From Psychrobacter sp. P11G3 (GTDB lineage: Bacteria > Pseudomonadota > Gammaproteobacteria > Pseudomonadales > Moraxellaceae): 64,000 nt of DNA. Each line of letters begins with the position of its first letter. Positions within the stretch are counted from its first letter, which is position 1. The notes under the pieces are model-generated. The model saw nothing but the letters and a program-made list of their open reading frames with translations. It searched no databases and was not told the origin of the DNA. The stretch spans positions 1,302,001 through 1,366,000 of the forward strand of contig NZ_CM003596.1 of NCBI RefSeq assembly GCF_001435845.1, written 5' to 3'. The position numbers and the translations under genes are program-made. This document shows, in pieces, positions 1 through 8,252 of the stretch.

Positions 1-987
1 TATCAGCCTGCAGATAGCACGCGTTTGACGACTAACTTTGCAAATTTGGCACGCGGCGAGCACCGCCAAGAGAACTTACGCAAAACGTTAACCATGATCA
101 ATAATCGATTCAATGCATTGGCGCATTGGGATAATCTGACAGCAGATCGTTATTCTGTTGAAGTTGATATCATCTCTGTCGATCTAGATGTTAAAGGCAA
201 TGGTCAGACGTTTCCTATTATCGAAACGCTAAAAACAACGATTGTGGATCATAAAGAAAGCAAGCGTATCGACGGTATGGTTGGCAACAGTTTCTCATCT
301 TATGTGCGTGATTATGACTTTAGTATTGTGTTACCAGAGCATCGCGACAAAAACCTAGCATCCATAACGCCAGATAATTTTGGTGAGTTACATGGCAAGT
401 TGTTTCAATACTTATTGAACTCAGAGGCTTACAACGCTCATTTTCACAAAAAACCTGTGATTTGCCTGAGCGTGTCAACCAGCAAGACTTACTACCGTAC
501 TGTCAATCAGCATCCTGTATTGGGCATTGAATACAAGCAAGATGAATACTCGTTGACCGACGACTATTTTCATAAAATGGGCTTAACGGTACGTTATTTT
601 AAACCTGAAGGAAGCGCCGCGCCATTAGCATTTTATTTTGCAGGGGACTTGCTCAGTGATTACACCGATCTTGAGCTTATCAGCGCGATAAGTACTATGG
701 AGACCTTTCAGAAGATCTACCGTCCTGAGATTTACAATGCTAACTCAAGCGCTGGACAAGTGTATCAACCTAGCCTGAATTACCAAGACTATTCATTGAC
801 GCAAGTAGTCTATGACCGCGCCGAACGTAGTCAGATGGCAGTAACCCAAGGCAGATTTACTGAGACACACTTTATCAAGCCGTATCAAACCATCCTTGAG
901 GAATGGGCTGCAAGCTATGATGTAACAGGCGAGACTGCTCAAAAAGAAGCTGCTGATAAAGAAACGGCTAGGAAGCAAGCCGCTTAA
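1..987 (+). CDS. mesX: MesX, DUF1852 putative oxygenase of methionine synthesis (5' end cut by window)
   Basis: The reading frame is open to the first base, and the residues before the first possible internal start (a TTG at 25) still look like family sequence, so the true start lies upstream. I recognise the protein as DUF1852. In Acinetobacter this family, MesX, is known to be needed with the core methionine synthase MesD for oxygen-dependent, folate-independent methionine synthesis. About 328 residues are visible. The C-terminal 20 residues are Ala/Lys/Glu-rich and probably a disordered tail. mesD follows after 54 bases on the same strand, which supports the assignment and a shared transcript. 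The oxygenase chemistry is known only at family level; no cofactor motif is obvious to me. Confidence 0.88.
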   Translation, partial: YQPADSTRLTTNFANLARGEHRQENLRKTLTMINNRFNALAHWDNLTADRYSVEVDIISVDLDVKGNGQTFPIIETLKTTIVDHKESKRIDGMVGNSFSSYVRDYDFSIVLPEHRDKNLASITPDNFGELHGKLFQYLLNSEAYNAHFHKKPVICLSVSTSKTYYRTVNQHPVLGIEYKQDEYSLTDDYFHKMGLTVRYFKPEGSAAPLAFYFAGDLLSDYTDLELISAISTMETFQKIYRPEIYNANSSAGQVYQPSLNYQDYSLTQVVYDRAERSQMAVTQGRFTETHFIKPYQTILEEWAASYDVTGETAQKEAADKETARKQAA

Positions 988-1041
988 CTGAGCATCACTC
1001 ATCAACATAATAAAAAATAAATTAATTAGAAGATAAATCGT

Positions 1042-2070
1042 ATGAAACTACTATTACCGACGTCTACCGCTGGCAGCTTACCAAAACCTTCTTGGCTAGC
1101 AGAACCCGAGAAAATTTGGTCACCTTGGGTGTTAGAGGGCGAGCAGTTGCTTGAAGCCAAGCAAGATGCACTGCGTGTATCATTGCAAGAGCAGCAGCAT
1201 GCAGGGATTGATATTGTCAGTGATGGCGAGCAGACCCGTCAGCATTTTGTGACTACGTTCATCGAACACCTTGATGGTGTCGACTTTGAGAAGCGTGAGA
1301 CGGTCAAAATTCGTAATCGCTATGATGCGAGCGTGCCATCAGTCGTTGGTGCGGTAAGTCGTCCAAAGTCTGTGTTCGTTGATGATGCCAAGTTTTTGCG
1401 TCAGCAAACCGATCAGCCAATCAAATGGGCGTTGCCAGGGCCGATGACGATGATTGATACGTTATATGACGGTCATTATAAAAGCCGTGAAAAATTGGCT
1501 TGGGAATTTGCTAAAATCCTGAATCAAGAAGCAAAAGAATTAGAAGCGGCTGGTGTCGATATTATCCAGTTTGATGAGCCCGCATTTAATGTGTTCTTTG
1601 ATGATGTAAACGACTGGGGTATTGCAACTTTAGAGCGTGCCATTGAAGGTCTAAAGTGTGAGACAGCTGTTCATATTTGCTACGGCTATGGCATCAAAGC
1701 CAATACCGATTGGAAAAAGACACTGGGCTCAGAGTGGCGCGAATACGAAAAGGCATTCCCTAAACTGCAACAGTCGAAAATCGATATCATCTCACTGGAG
1801 TGTCAAAACTCACGTGTACCTATGGATCTGATTGAATTGATTCGCGGTAAAAAGGTGATGGTCGGTGCCATTGATGTGGCAACCAACACTATCGAGACAC
1901 CAGAAGAGGTGGCAGATACGCTACGCAAAGCGCTACAATTTGTCGATGCTGATAAGCTGTATCCTGCGACCAACTGCGGCATGGCACCTTTGTCTCGCCA
2001 AGTCGCACGTGGTAAGCTCGCAGCCTTAAGCGCTGGTGCTCAAATCGTTCGTCAAGAACTGACTGCTTAG
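1042..2070 (+). CDS. mesD: MesD, core (MetE-like) folate-independent methionine synthase
   Basis: A 342-residue protein corresponding to the C-terminal catalytic half of cobalamin-independent methionine synthase, without the N-terminal folate-binding half of MetE. The expected zinc ligands are visible: His211 and Cys213 (in VHIC), Glu253 (SLEC) and Cys312 (TNCGM). It transfers a methyl group to homocysteine; the donor for MesD-type enzymes is not methyl-tetrahydrofolate and remains unsettled. An AGAAGA ribosome site precedes the ATG. The placement directly behind mesX is the diagnostic context, because MesD is known to need MesX and oxygen. The alternative name in databases would be MetE-like or vitamin-B12-independent methionine synthase family. 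Confidence 0.88.
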   Translation: MKLLLPTSTAGSLPKPSWLAEPEKIWSPWVLEGEQLLEAKQDALRVSLQEQQHAGIDIVSDGEQTRQHFVTTFIEHLDGVDFEKRETVKIRNRYDASVPSVVGAVSRPKSVFVDDAKFLRQQTDQPIKWALPGPMTMIDTLYDGHYKSREKLAWEFAKILNQEAKELEAAGVDIIQFDEPAFNVFFDDVNDWGIATLERAIEGLKCETAVHICYGYGIKANTDWKKTLGSEWREYEKAFPKLQQSKIDIISLECQNSRVPMDLIELIRGKKVMVGAIDVATNTIETPEEVADTLRKALQFVDADKLYPATNCGMAPLSRQVARGKLAALSAGAQIVRQELTA

Positions 2071-2175
2071 AGTTTAGCCGTTTAGGAAATTCTATTTAAA
2101 GAATTCCCCTTGCAAAACTAAAATTGAAGCACAATTTTTTAACGTTATTTTTTAACGTTTCTCAGGATGGAAGCC

Positions 2176-2691
2176 ATGATTAAAGATAGGATTGACGCGA
2201 CCGACTTTAGAGATGCCATGTCTTTGCTAACGACTGCGGTCAATGTGGTAACCACATCAGGCGCGACGGGCATGCATGGGTTTACAGCATCGGCAGTATG
2301 TAGTGTCACAGACACACCGCCGACTTTGCTTGTCTGTATGAATCAAACGTCTCGGTCACATGGCTACTTTCTGGAAAATAAGATTTTAAGTGTCAATGTG
2401 TTAGGCGCGCAACATGAGCAGCTGTCCAATGCTTTTGCCTCTAAATTGTGTTCAGAAGAACGGTTTGAATATGGTTCTTGGACACAATTACAAACAGGCG
2501 CTCCTGTGTTAGAAGATGCTTTAGTCAGCTTTGATTGTGAGATTGAACAAATTCAACAAGTCGGCACGCATAGCGTCTTTATGTGCCGCGTTGTCGCCAT
2601 CAATCAGGCTGAACCACAAGGCGGAACTGATGAAGGGTTGGTTTACTTTAACCGTGCCTATTCTAGAGTTGGGCAAGTAGAGCTTATTTAA
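2176..2691 (+). CDS. Flavin reductase family protein (HpaC/RutF-like, FMN-binding split barrel)
   Basis: A 171-residue flavin reductase-like protein. It shows the family pattern: an N-terminal helix with FRDAMSLLTTAVNVVTT, then GFTASAVCSVTDTPPTLLVCMN and the NVLGAQHEQLS block. Such proteins reduce FMN or FAD with NAD(P)H and hand it to a separate oxygenase. I chose the ATG at 2176 over that at 2167 because an AGGA at 2164-2167 is correctly spaced (8 bases) for 2176 but overlaps the earlier ATG. It lies 105 bases behind mesD, so it is a good candidate to supply reduced flavin to MesX. That link is inference. Confidence 0.8.
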   Translation: MIKDRIDATDFRDAMSLLTTAVNVVTTSGATGMHGFTASAVCSVTDTPPTLLVCMNQTSRSHGYFLENKILSVNVLGAQHEQLSNAFASKLCSEERFEYGSWTQLQTGAPVLEDALVSFDCEIEQIQQVGTHSVFMCRVVAINQAEPQGGTDEGLVYFNRAYSRVGQVELI

Positions 2692-2804
2692 TCTAATATC
2701 TACAATCCAACACCGAAGCCTATGGACTATTGCTCATGCAATATTGAGCAGTCGTTTAACTATAACTATCATCTCATTAAATCTAAATAAGAAGTAACTA
2801 TCCT

Positions 2805-3620
2805 GTGGAATTAATAACTTTTTTAATAATAGGGGCGCTAGCAGGATTTGCTGCGGGGCTATTTGGAGTAGGCGGTGGCACTATTATCGTACCACTGCTA
2901 TTTATTGTCTTTACGCAAATGGGTTACAGTCCTGACAGTATCATGCACTTGGCCTTGGGTACTTCACTGGCGACTATTATCGTTACATCCATAAGCTCGC
3001 TCATGGCGCATAACAAAAAGGGCGCGGTCATGTGGCCTGTCTTTAAAAATCTGACGCCAGGTTTAGTAATAGGCTGTTTTTTAGGGGCGGGTATCGCAGG
3101 ACAGATATCTGGGTTGTATCTTCAGTTGATTGTTGGTGTGTTTTTGCTTTGGGTCGCTTATAAAATGTTTATGGGTGGCAAAAAGAAAGCAAATAACGAA
3201 GCTGGCAATGTCCATATAGCTTTGCCTTCAAAACCTAAGCAACTAGCAGCAGGAGCTGGTATCGGTATCGCTTCTGCTATTTTTGGGATTGGCGGTGGTA
3301 GCTTAACCGTACCTTATCTCACACGTTACTGTGTGGTTATGCAAAAAGCAGTTGGAACCTCAGCCGCATGTGGATTGCCTATCGCCATTGCAGGCGCGCT
3401 AGGATTTATGTTCTTTGGCATGCAGGCGCAAGTCGACGTGCCCAATACGATTGGCTTTGTCCATATCTATGCTTTTTTGGGCATTAGTATCATGAGCTTT
3501 TTCACCGCCAAGCTAGGCGCGAAAGTCGCTCATGCATTATCGCCACAGTTGCTGAAAAAATGCTTTGCAGTACTGTTAACCGTCGTAGGCTGTTACTTCT
3601 TATATAAAGGATTGCTTTAA
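2805..3620 (+). CDS. TauE/SafE-family membrane permease (sulfite/organosulfonate exporter-like)
   Basis: A 271-residue integral membrane protein with about eight hydrophobic segments and the two internally repeated glycine-rich motifs of the family, AGLFGVGGGTIIVPLL near residue 20 and SAIFGIGGGSLTVPYL near residue 160. Family members export sulfite, sulfoacetate or related small anions. The start is a GTG at 2805. The gene lies 113 bases behind the flavin reductase on the same strand, in a sulfur amino acid neighbourhood, but the substrate cannot be read from the sequence. Confidence 0.8.
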   Translation: MELITFLIIGALAGFAAGLFGVGGGTIIVPLLFIVFTQMGYSPDSIMHLALGTSLATIIVTSISSLMAHNKKGAVMWPVFKNLTPGLVIGCFLGAGIAGQISGLYLQLIVGVFLLWVAYKMFMGGKKKANNEAGNVHIALPSKPKQLAAGAGIGIASAIFGIGGGSLTVPYLTRYCVVMQKAVGTSAACGLPIAIAGALGFMFFGMQAQVDVPNTIGFVHIYAFLGISIMSFFTAKLGAKVAHALSPQLLKKCFAVLLTVVGCYFLYKGLL

Positions 3621-3674
3621 GTAGTTTTAGACTAGTGGACGCTGTGAAAAGATTCAAGGGCAGTTTTTCAGTTA

Positions 3675-3719
3675 GCATGCTGACTAGCTACATTCTTAAA
3701 TTATAGCTAGCCAGTATGC
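3675..3719. terminator. 16-bp inverted repeat behind the TauE-like gene
   Basis: Arms 3675-3690 and 3704-3719 pair with two mismatches around a 13-base loop, and the right arm is followed by GTTTTA. It lies 55 bases after the TauE-like stop, between convergent genes, so a terminator is likely though the T-tract is weak. Confidence 0.45.
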
Positions 3720-3767
3720 AGTTTTATAGAAGGTATGTTGATTCAGTCCTTTATTTAGCTAAATCAC

Positions 3768-4232
3768 TTAACCAAATACTCGCCATAATATCCAAAATAT
3801 TCCTATCATCAAGACAGCAATCACGAGCAATCGTTTTAGCCAATAAGGCAGTAGAGGTTTCTTGTAGCCTAAGTCATTCAACTGACTATCGACGCCATCT
3901 TGCAGCCCCTTAAACCCTTGACTTTGTTTGGTCGTTTTAACACGGTTTTTTACCAATGGTCCAGGCTCTTCTTCCTCTTGCTCTCTATCAAAGCTAATGG
4001 CTTGATTTGGAATGCCTTGTTTACTAGCGATAGTATTGAGCTTCTGTTGTTGCTTTACTTTCAGCTGGGTCTCATAAGCATCAATTCTACTTTTGGCTTC
4101 ATCCATACTGATGTTTTCGTCTGCCGCCAAAGTTTTAATAGCCATTACTAGGTTGTTTTTTTCGACCATCATAATGACGTCTTTTGGCAACTTGGTATTG
4201 ACCGGTTTTGCGCTAGGGTCGGGGTTAAACAT
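3768..4232 (-). CDS. Hypothetical membrane-anchored protein with a bL12-C-terminal-like segment
   Basis: A 154-residue protein of unknown function. Residues about 20-55 (VEKNNLVMAIKTLAAD followed by DEAKSRIDAYE) resemble the AIK...LKEAK helix pattern of the ribosomal protein bL12 C-terminal domain, which occurs in several small uncharacterised proteins. A charged middle with a run of Glu follows, and residues about 130-150 form a single hydrophobic helix (LLVIAVLMIGIFWILW) close to the C-terminus. This suggests a tail-anchored inner-membrane protein with a cytosolic domain. It is convergent with the TauE-like gene and downstream of ppa on the same strand. The domain resemblance is by eye only. 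Confidence 0.6.
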   Translation of the reverse strand: MFNPDPSAKPVNTKLPKDVIMMVEKNNLVMAIKTLAADENISMDEAKSRIDAYETQLKVKQQQKLNTIASKQGIPNQAISFDREQEEEEPGPLVKNRVKTTKQSQGFKGLQDGVDSQLNDLGYKKPLLPYWLKRLLVIAVLMIGIFWILWRVFG

Positions 4233-4313
4233 GACTGTCCTTATTACGGCGTATAAGTGCGAATGAGTTATATGCTCATTATAACCATGTTAGATAAGCA
4301 ATGTTCAAGCAAA

Positions 4314-4347
4314 AAAATACCGCGGCCACCATGGTGACTGCGGTATT
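4314..4347 (-). terminator. Terminator-like hairpin behind ppa
   Basis: An AATACCGC...GCGGTATT stem encloses the inner palindrome CACCATGGTG. On the minus strand the stem is followed by a run of T (complement of AAAAAAA at 4311-4317), as expected for a Rho-independent terminator 40-75 bases past the ppa stop. Confidence 0.7.
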
Positions 4348-4389
4348 TTATTATTTATCGTTATCGGCATTTTTGCCAATATTCGATAA

Positions 4390-4920
4390 TTATAGATCTT
4401 TCCAACGTTGGATAGACTCTTTGATAACTTCTTTCGCTTCTGCGACATCGCCCCAAGATTCAACAACCGTCGTACCAGCTTTTTTCAGGTCTTTATAATG
4501 ACTGAAATGGAACTCTAATTGGTTGATCAACTGCTTTGGTAGGTCTTCTAAGCTGTTGTAAGCATTGCCCGTGTCACGGTCATCAGCAGGGACAACAACG
4601 ATTTTGTCATCTACTTCGCCATCATCAACAAACTTCATCACACCGATAACTTTTGCTTTTAAGAAAATACCAGTCGGTAGTGGCTGCTCAGTCAATAGCA
4701 ATACGTCAAGCTCATCGCCGTCTTCGTCAAGTGTTTGTGGGATGAAACCATAGTTACAAGGTTTGGCAAAAATCTGTGGGTCAATACGGTCAAGCTCAAA
4801 TACCGCTAATTCGCGATTCCACTCAATTTTATGGCTGCTACCAGCTGGGATCTCTACTACTACGTTGATGATGCCGCCGTCTACATCGCCTGCGTCCAAA
4901 ATTTTGTTAAAATCTGCCAT
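4390..4920 (-). CDS. ppa: Inorganic pyrophosphatase, family I
   Basis: A 176-residue cytosolic enzyme that hydrolyses pyrophosphate and so drives biosynthetic reactions forward. Family landmarks include EIPAGSSHKIEW, the metal-binding region PCNYGFIPQTLDEDGDELDVLLL (Asp cluster) and HYKDLKK. The length equals the bacterial hexameric family. I start at the ATG at 4920 because a GGAG lies 6 bases upstream; an in-frame TTG four codons earlier overlaps that ribosome site and is unlikely. Monocistronic by appearance. Confidence 0.95.
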   Translation of the reverse strand: MADFNKILDAGDVDGGIINVVVEIPAGSSHKIEWNRELAVFELDRIDPQIFAKPCNYGFIPQTLDEDGDELDVLLLTEQPLPTGIFLKAKVIGVMKFVDDGEVDDKIVVVPADDRDTGNAYNSLEDLPKQLINQLEFHFSHYKDLKKAGTTVVESWGDVAEAKEVIKESIQRWKDL

Positions 4921-5114
4921 AAAATGCTCCAATTTGCTTTTGTTTTAAATGTTTGAATAAGGGGTTGAGCTGGGGATACAGTAAGGATAGTTGCTGCGTC
5001 CGATTTGTACTGCATGCGATTATAGCAAGTTTGTACTGAATTTTCTCTTAATGCTTAAGTCTAAGCGTGCAAGATATTATGCAAAAAAAGATTATGCAAA
5101 AATGGGCTCAAAAC

Positions 5115-6002
5115 TTACTTGGGTGCGATAGCTCGCAACTCAATCAGTCCAGCATGGCGCTTGGCGATGTTATCAATAAGTTTTTGAGTGACTGTCTCAT
5201 AGCTGAATGAATCGCTCATTTTCTGTTTAGACTGGGCCTCTGGCTCTGTTTGCTCTGAATCTGTCTGCATGGCTACAAAGTCAGACAGACGCAACATTTG
5301 CATGCCGGCATAGCCACAAGGATTGATGGCGTTAAATGAAGACAGGTCACAATTTAGATTAATCGCAATACCATGGTAGCTAAAGCCATGCTTAATCTTA
5401 AAGCCTAGCGAGGCCATTTTGCCAAGCATAACCTTATTATCAAGAGAGTTGTCATTTGTAGCGGTGCTGCCATCTGTTGCAGTAGTATCTGCATATAGGT
5501 AGACACCTGGGGCATCGCGGCGTGCATGAGCACTGATATTGTCACTATTAGACGGTGAGCTACGCAAACAGTCATTGATGATGTCTTCTATCGCTTGCTC
5601 AGCATGGGAGACGAGATTGCGCACACTCCATTTGAGACTGTCCAAGTCAAACAACCAATAGAGTACTAACTGCCCATGGCCATGCCATGTCACCTGACCA
5701 CCGCGATCGGTCTTGATGATAGGCGTATCAGTGCGCTGTAATATGTGCTCTTCTTTGCCTGCCTGTCCAAGCGTGTAGACATCGTTATGATCGACAATCC
5801 ATAATTCATCAGGCGTACGCAGTCCTTGTTGCTTTTTTAGATCGATACGTTCGAGGGTGCGTGCCAGCATCGCATCGAGAGTAGGGACATAATCGGCCGC
5901 TGATAGAGATTTGCTGACAAGCGTATCACTGAGGAGTTGTGTGTCATTTTGCATGAGAGTATCTGTCTTATTATTATCAAGTTTAAAATAAATAATGTTC
6001 AT
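5115..6002 (-). CDS. lipB: Octanoyltransferase LipB with an internal insertion
   Basis: Transfers octanoyl groups from acyl carrier protein to lipoyl domains, the first step of lipoate synthesis. The signature block DRGGQVTWHGHGQ is present near residue 100. The catalytic pair is Lys195 (in LGKMASLG) and Cys229 (in NPCGYAG), 34 residues apart as in E. coli LipB (Lys135/Cys169). The protein is 295 residues, about 80 longer than E. coli LipB, mainly through a Ser/Asn/Thr/Asp-rich insertion around residues 155-192 and a polar C-terminal stretch. The usual HGPGQ reads HGHGQ. The start is uncertain: the ATG at 5954 (MQNDTQ) is an equally good choice and neither has a clear ribosome site. Confidence 0.88.
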   Translation of the reverse strand: MNIIYFKLDNNKTDTLMQNDTQLLSDTLVSKSLSAADYVPTLDAMLARTLERIDLKKQQGLRTPDELWIVDHNDVYTLGQAGKEEHILQRTDTPIIKTDRGGQVTWHGHGQLVLYWLFDLDSLKWSVRNLVSHAEQAIEDIINDCLRSSPSNSDNISAHARRDAPGVYLYADTTATDGSTATNDNSLDNKVMLGKMASLGFKIKHGFSYHGIAINLNCDLSSFNAINPCGYAGMQMLRLSDFVAMQTDSEQTEPEAQSKQKMSDSFSYETVTQKLIDNIAKRHAGLIELRAIAPK

Positions 6003-6360
6003 CGGTAGTGTAGCAGTTTTGGCGACTATCGCCCAAAGATATATACTGTCGCAATGTCTGTAAATGGCGTAAATGCTAATAGCAAACAGCTAGCAATGGC
6101 TGATGAAATAACAGGTATAGAACAGTGGCAAGTCGCTTATAAAAGTGCTGCTAGTACAGACGCAGTAGTCAACCAAAGGTGCTGTTCATTGCTCAGTCGA
6201 TGCGCTACATTAAAGTGTGATGAATGGAATCTGATGAAATTTATAGTCAGAGTAGGTTATCAAAGAGTGCACCTGACTAGAAAGATAGAGCCTCTAACCC
6301 AATATAGTATAGTGACTACAAACCTTATGACTATTACTATGATTATGACAAGGAAGACAA
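6003..6360. other. Gene-free spacer between divergent lipB and aldehyde dehydrogenase genes
   Basis: A 358-base divergent intergenic region that must hold both promoters. A 105-codon open frame runs through it into the dehydrogenase start, but it lacks recognisable domains and I do not call it. No other structure seen. Confidence 0.5.
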
Positions 6361-7845
6361 ATGACAGATAGCAACCAAAGCGCCCATGAGCAGGCAGTGA
6401 CCGAGACAGGTTTTGCGCTGCAGCGTGTGCCTGAAGCCCTAAGTACGGCGACGACTATCGATGAGATGAAAGCGCAATTCTCTCGCTTGCAAATGTTAAG
6501 CCGTACCCAGCCAATCAATGATTGGGGCACTCGTACGATGCAGCTAGATAATCTAGAAGTGATGCTTAGTGACAACCAAGAGAGTTTTGCAAAGGCGATT
6601 AGTGCAGATTTTGGCTATCGTAGCCAGTCAGAGACGCAGTTTGCTGAGTTATTTCCTAGCTTTACCGGTATTAGCCACGCCAAAAAACACGGCAAAAAAT
6701 GGATGAAAGCACATCGTGCGCCTATTTCAGCGCTATATATGCCAGCTCATAATGAAATTCAGCCGCAGCCATTGGGTGTGGTCGGTATCATGGTGCCTTG
6801 GAACTATCCATTGTTTTTAGCAATTGGCCCGATGATAGATGCAATCACCGCAGGCAACCGCATTATGGTCAAGATGAGTGAGGCCGCACCGCAATTTGCT
6901 CAGACGTTTGCTGATGCCATTGCTCGTTATTTTTCGCCAGATATGATCTGTGTGGTACTCGGTGAAGTCGAGATTGCCGCCGCCTTTAGTGAGTTACCAT
7001 TTGATCACCTGTTATATACCGGATCGACTGCGGTGGGCAAAAAAGTCATGGCTGCCGCTGCGCCAAATCTAACACCAGTGACACTTGAGCTTGGTGGTAA
7101 ATCACCAGTAATCGTACTAGATGATGCCAATCTAGAGTCTGTCGTCAATCGAGTGATGATGGGTAAGACACTAAATGCGGGACAGACGTGTATTGCGCCA
7201 GATTATGTTTTGATTCAGCGCCAATACCATGACCAGTTTATCCAACTCGCAAAAGAGTGGATGACCAAGCATTATCCTAATATTGAAGAAAACCCAGATT
7301 ATTCTCGCATTATTAATGGTGAGCAGTTCAAACGGGTAAAAGGCTATCTAGATGCGTTAACAGGCGGCGAGGTACATGCGTTAACTGGCGCCGAACCCAA
7401 TATAGAAAACCGTCTAATGCCGCCAGTCATCGTCAGCGAGCCTGCGCCTGACAGCGACCTTATGCAAAACGAGATTTTTGCCCCGATTTTGCCGCTGATG
7501 CATTATGAGACGCTTGATGATGCCATTTATTTTGTAAACTCGCGTCCACGCCCATTGGCGCTATATGTGTTTAGTGACAACTACAGCAGTATCGAAAACG
7601 TGCGTAATAATACGGTCTCAGGTGGTCTGTGTATCAACGAAGTTCTGATACATGTGGCTCAGCATGACTTGCCATTTGGTGGTGTGGGTGACTCTGGTAC
7701 TGGCGCGTACCATGGTAAGGCTGGCTTTGAACGTCTCAGCCATATGAAGCCGGTTTTTGTCCAAACCAAGCTCAATGGCTTGAATTTATTATTGCCGCCG
7801 TATGGTGGATTGTTTAAAAAGGCGATGGCGCTGTTTTTAAAATAA
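6361..7845 (+). CDS. Aldehyde dehydrogenase, coniferyl-aldehyde-dehydrogenase-like
   Basis: A 494-residue NAD(P)-dependent aldehyde dehydrogenase that oxidises an aldehyde to the acid. The catalytic base Glu243 (LELGGKSP) and nucleophile Cys277 (NAGQTCIAP) are in place, with the nucleotide-binding VPWNYPLFLAIGP block near residue 145 and the GSTAVGK motif near 220. The closest named relatives I recall are coniferyl aldehyde dehydrogenases, but many in this group act on medium-chain aliphatic aldehydes, so the substrate is open. A strong AAGGAAG ribosome site precedes the ATG. The last 20 residues are hydrophobic (LNLLLPPYGGLFKKAMALFLK), suggesting membrane association. Appears monocistronic, with a terminator behind it. 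Confidence 0.88.
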   Translation: MTDSNQSAHEQAVTETGFALQRVPEALSTATTIDEMKAQFSRLQMLSRTQPINDWGTRTMQLDNLEVMLSDNQESFAKAISADFGYRSQSETQFAELFPSFTGISHAKKHGKKWMKAHRAPISALYMPAHNEIQPQPLGVVGIMVPWNYPLFLAIGPMIDAITAGNRIMVKMSEAAPQFAQTFADAIARYFSPDMICVVLGEVEIAAAFSELPFDHLLYTGSTAVGKKVMAAAAPNLTPVTLELGGKSPVIVLDDANLESVVNRVMMGKTLNAGQTCIAPDYVLIQRQYHDQFIQLAKEWMTKHYPNIEENPDYSRIINGEQFKRVKGYLDALTGGEVHALTGAEPNIENRLMPPVIVSEPAPDSDLMQNEIFAPILPLMHYETLDDAIYFVNSRPRPLALYVFSDNYSSIENVRNNTVSGGLCINEVLIHVAQHDLPFGGVGDSGTGAYHGKAGFERLSHMKPVFVQTKLNGLNLLLPPYGGLFKKAMALFLK

Positions 7846-8252
7846 CTGTTTTTAAAATAACAATTCTTGAGTTAGACATTTTATAGTAGCTATAGAAAGT
7901 AATAGTGACCTTTTTTGATCGATACCATAACCAATAGCACCTACCCAGATAGGTGCTATTTTTTGTCTAAAATATAACTTCTCAAATATAGATTTCTAAA
8001 ATTAAGAGCGACTTATCTTAAGAGCTTTATCAAAATTATCGTAAATTTATCTAATGCGTTAATCGACAAATAAGCGTTTGTCATCACTTCTATAAATCGC
8101 TACACTTTGTAGTAAGTCTAAACAACAGTAGATAGTAGCTGAATGGTATATGGCTAGCCTTGGTAAACTTGTTATAGCGACGTTCAGCTTTTTTTAGCTC
8201 TATTGTTTTAATAATGATTTCAGGCCGATACAACATAATAATAGGAAAGAGC
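7846..8252. other. Gene-free region upstream of the fused ABC importer gene
   Basis: 407 bases. It contains the terminator at 7933-7965 and then AT-rich sequence that should carry the promoter of the importer operon. A short inverted repeat GACAAA-N6-TTTGTC lies near 8065-8085. I could not assign a convincing promoter. Confidence 0.4.
7933..7965 (+). terminator. Rho-independent terminator of the aldehyde dehydrogenase gene
   Basis: A perfect 11-bp stem AATAGCACCTA/TAGGTGCTATT with a 6-base loop, followed directly by TTTTT, 88 bases after the stop codon. Confidence 0.85.

Noticed and set aside
6054..6371. 105-codon frame between lipB and the aldehyde dehydrogenase gene
   Set aside because: No recognisable domain, composition like spacer DNA, and it overlaps the well-supported dehydrogenase start.
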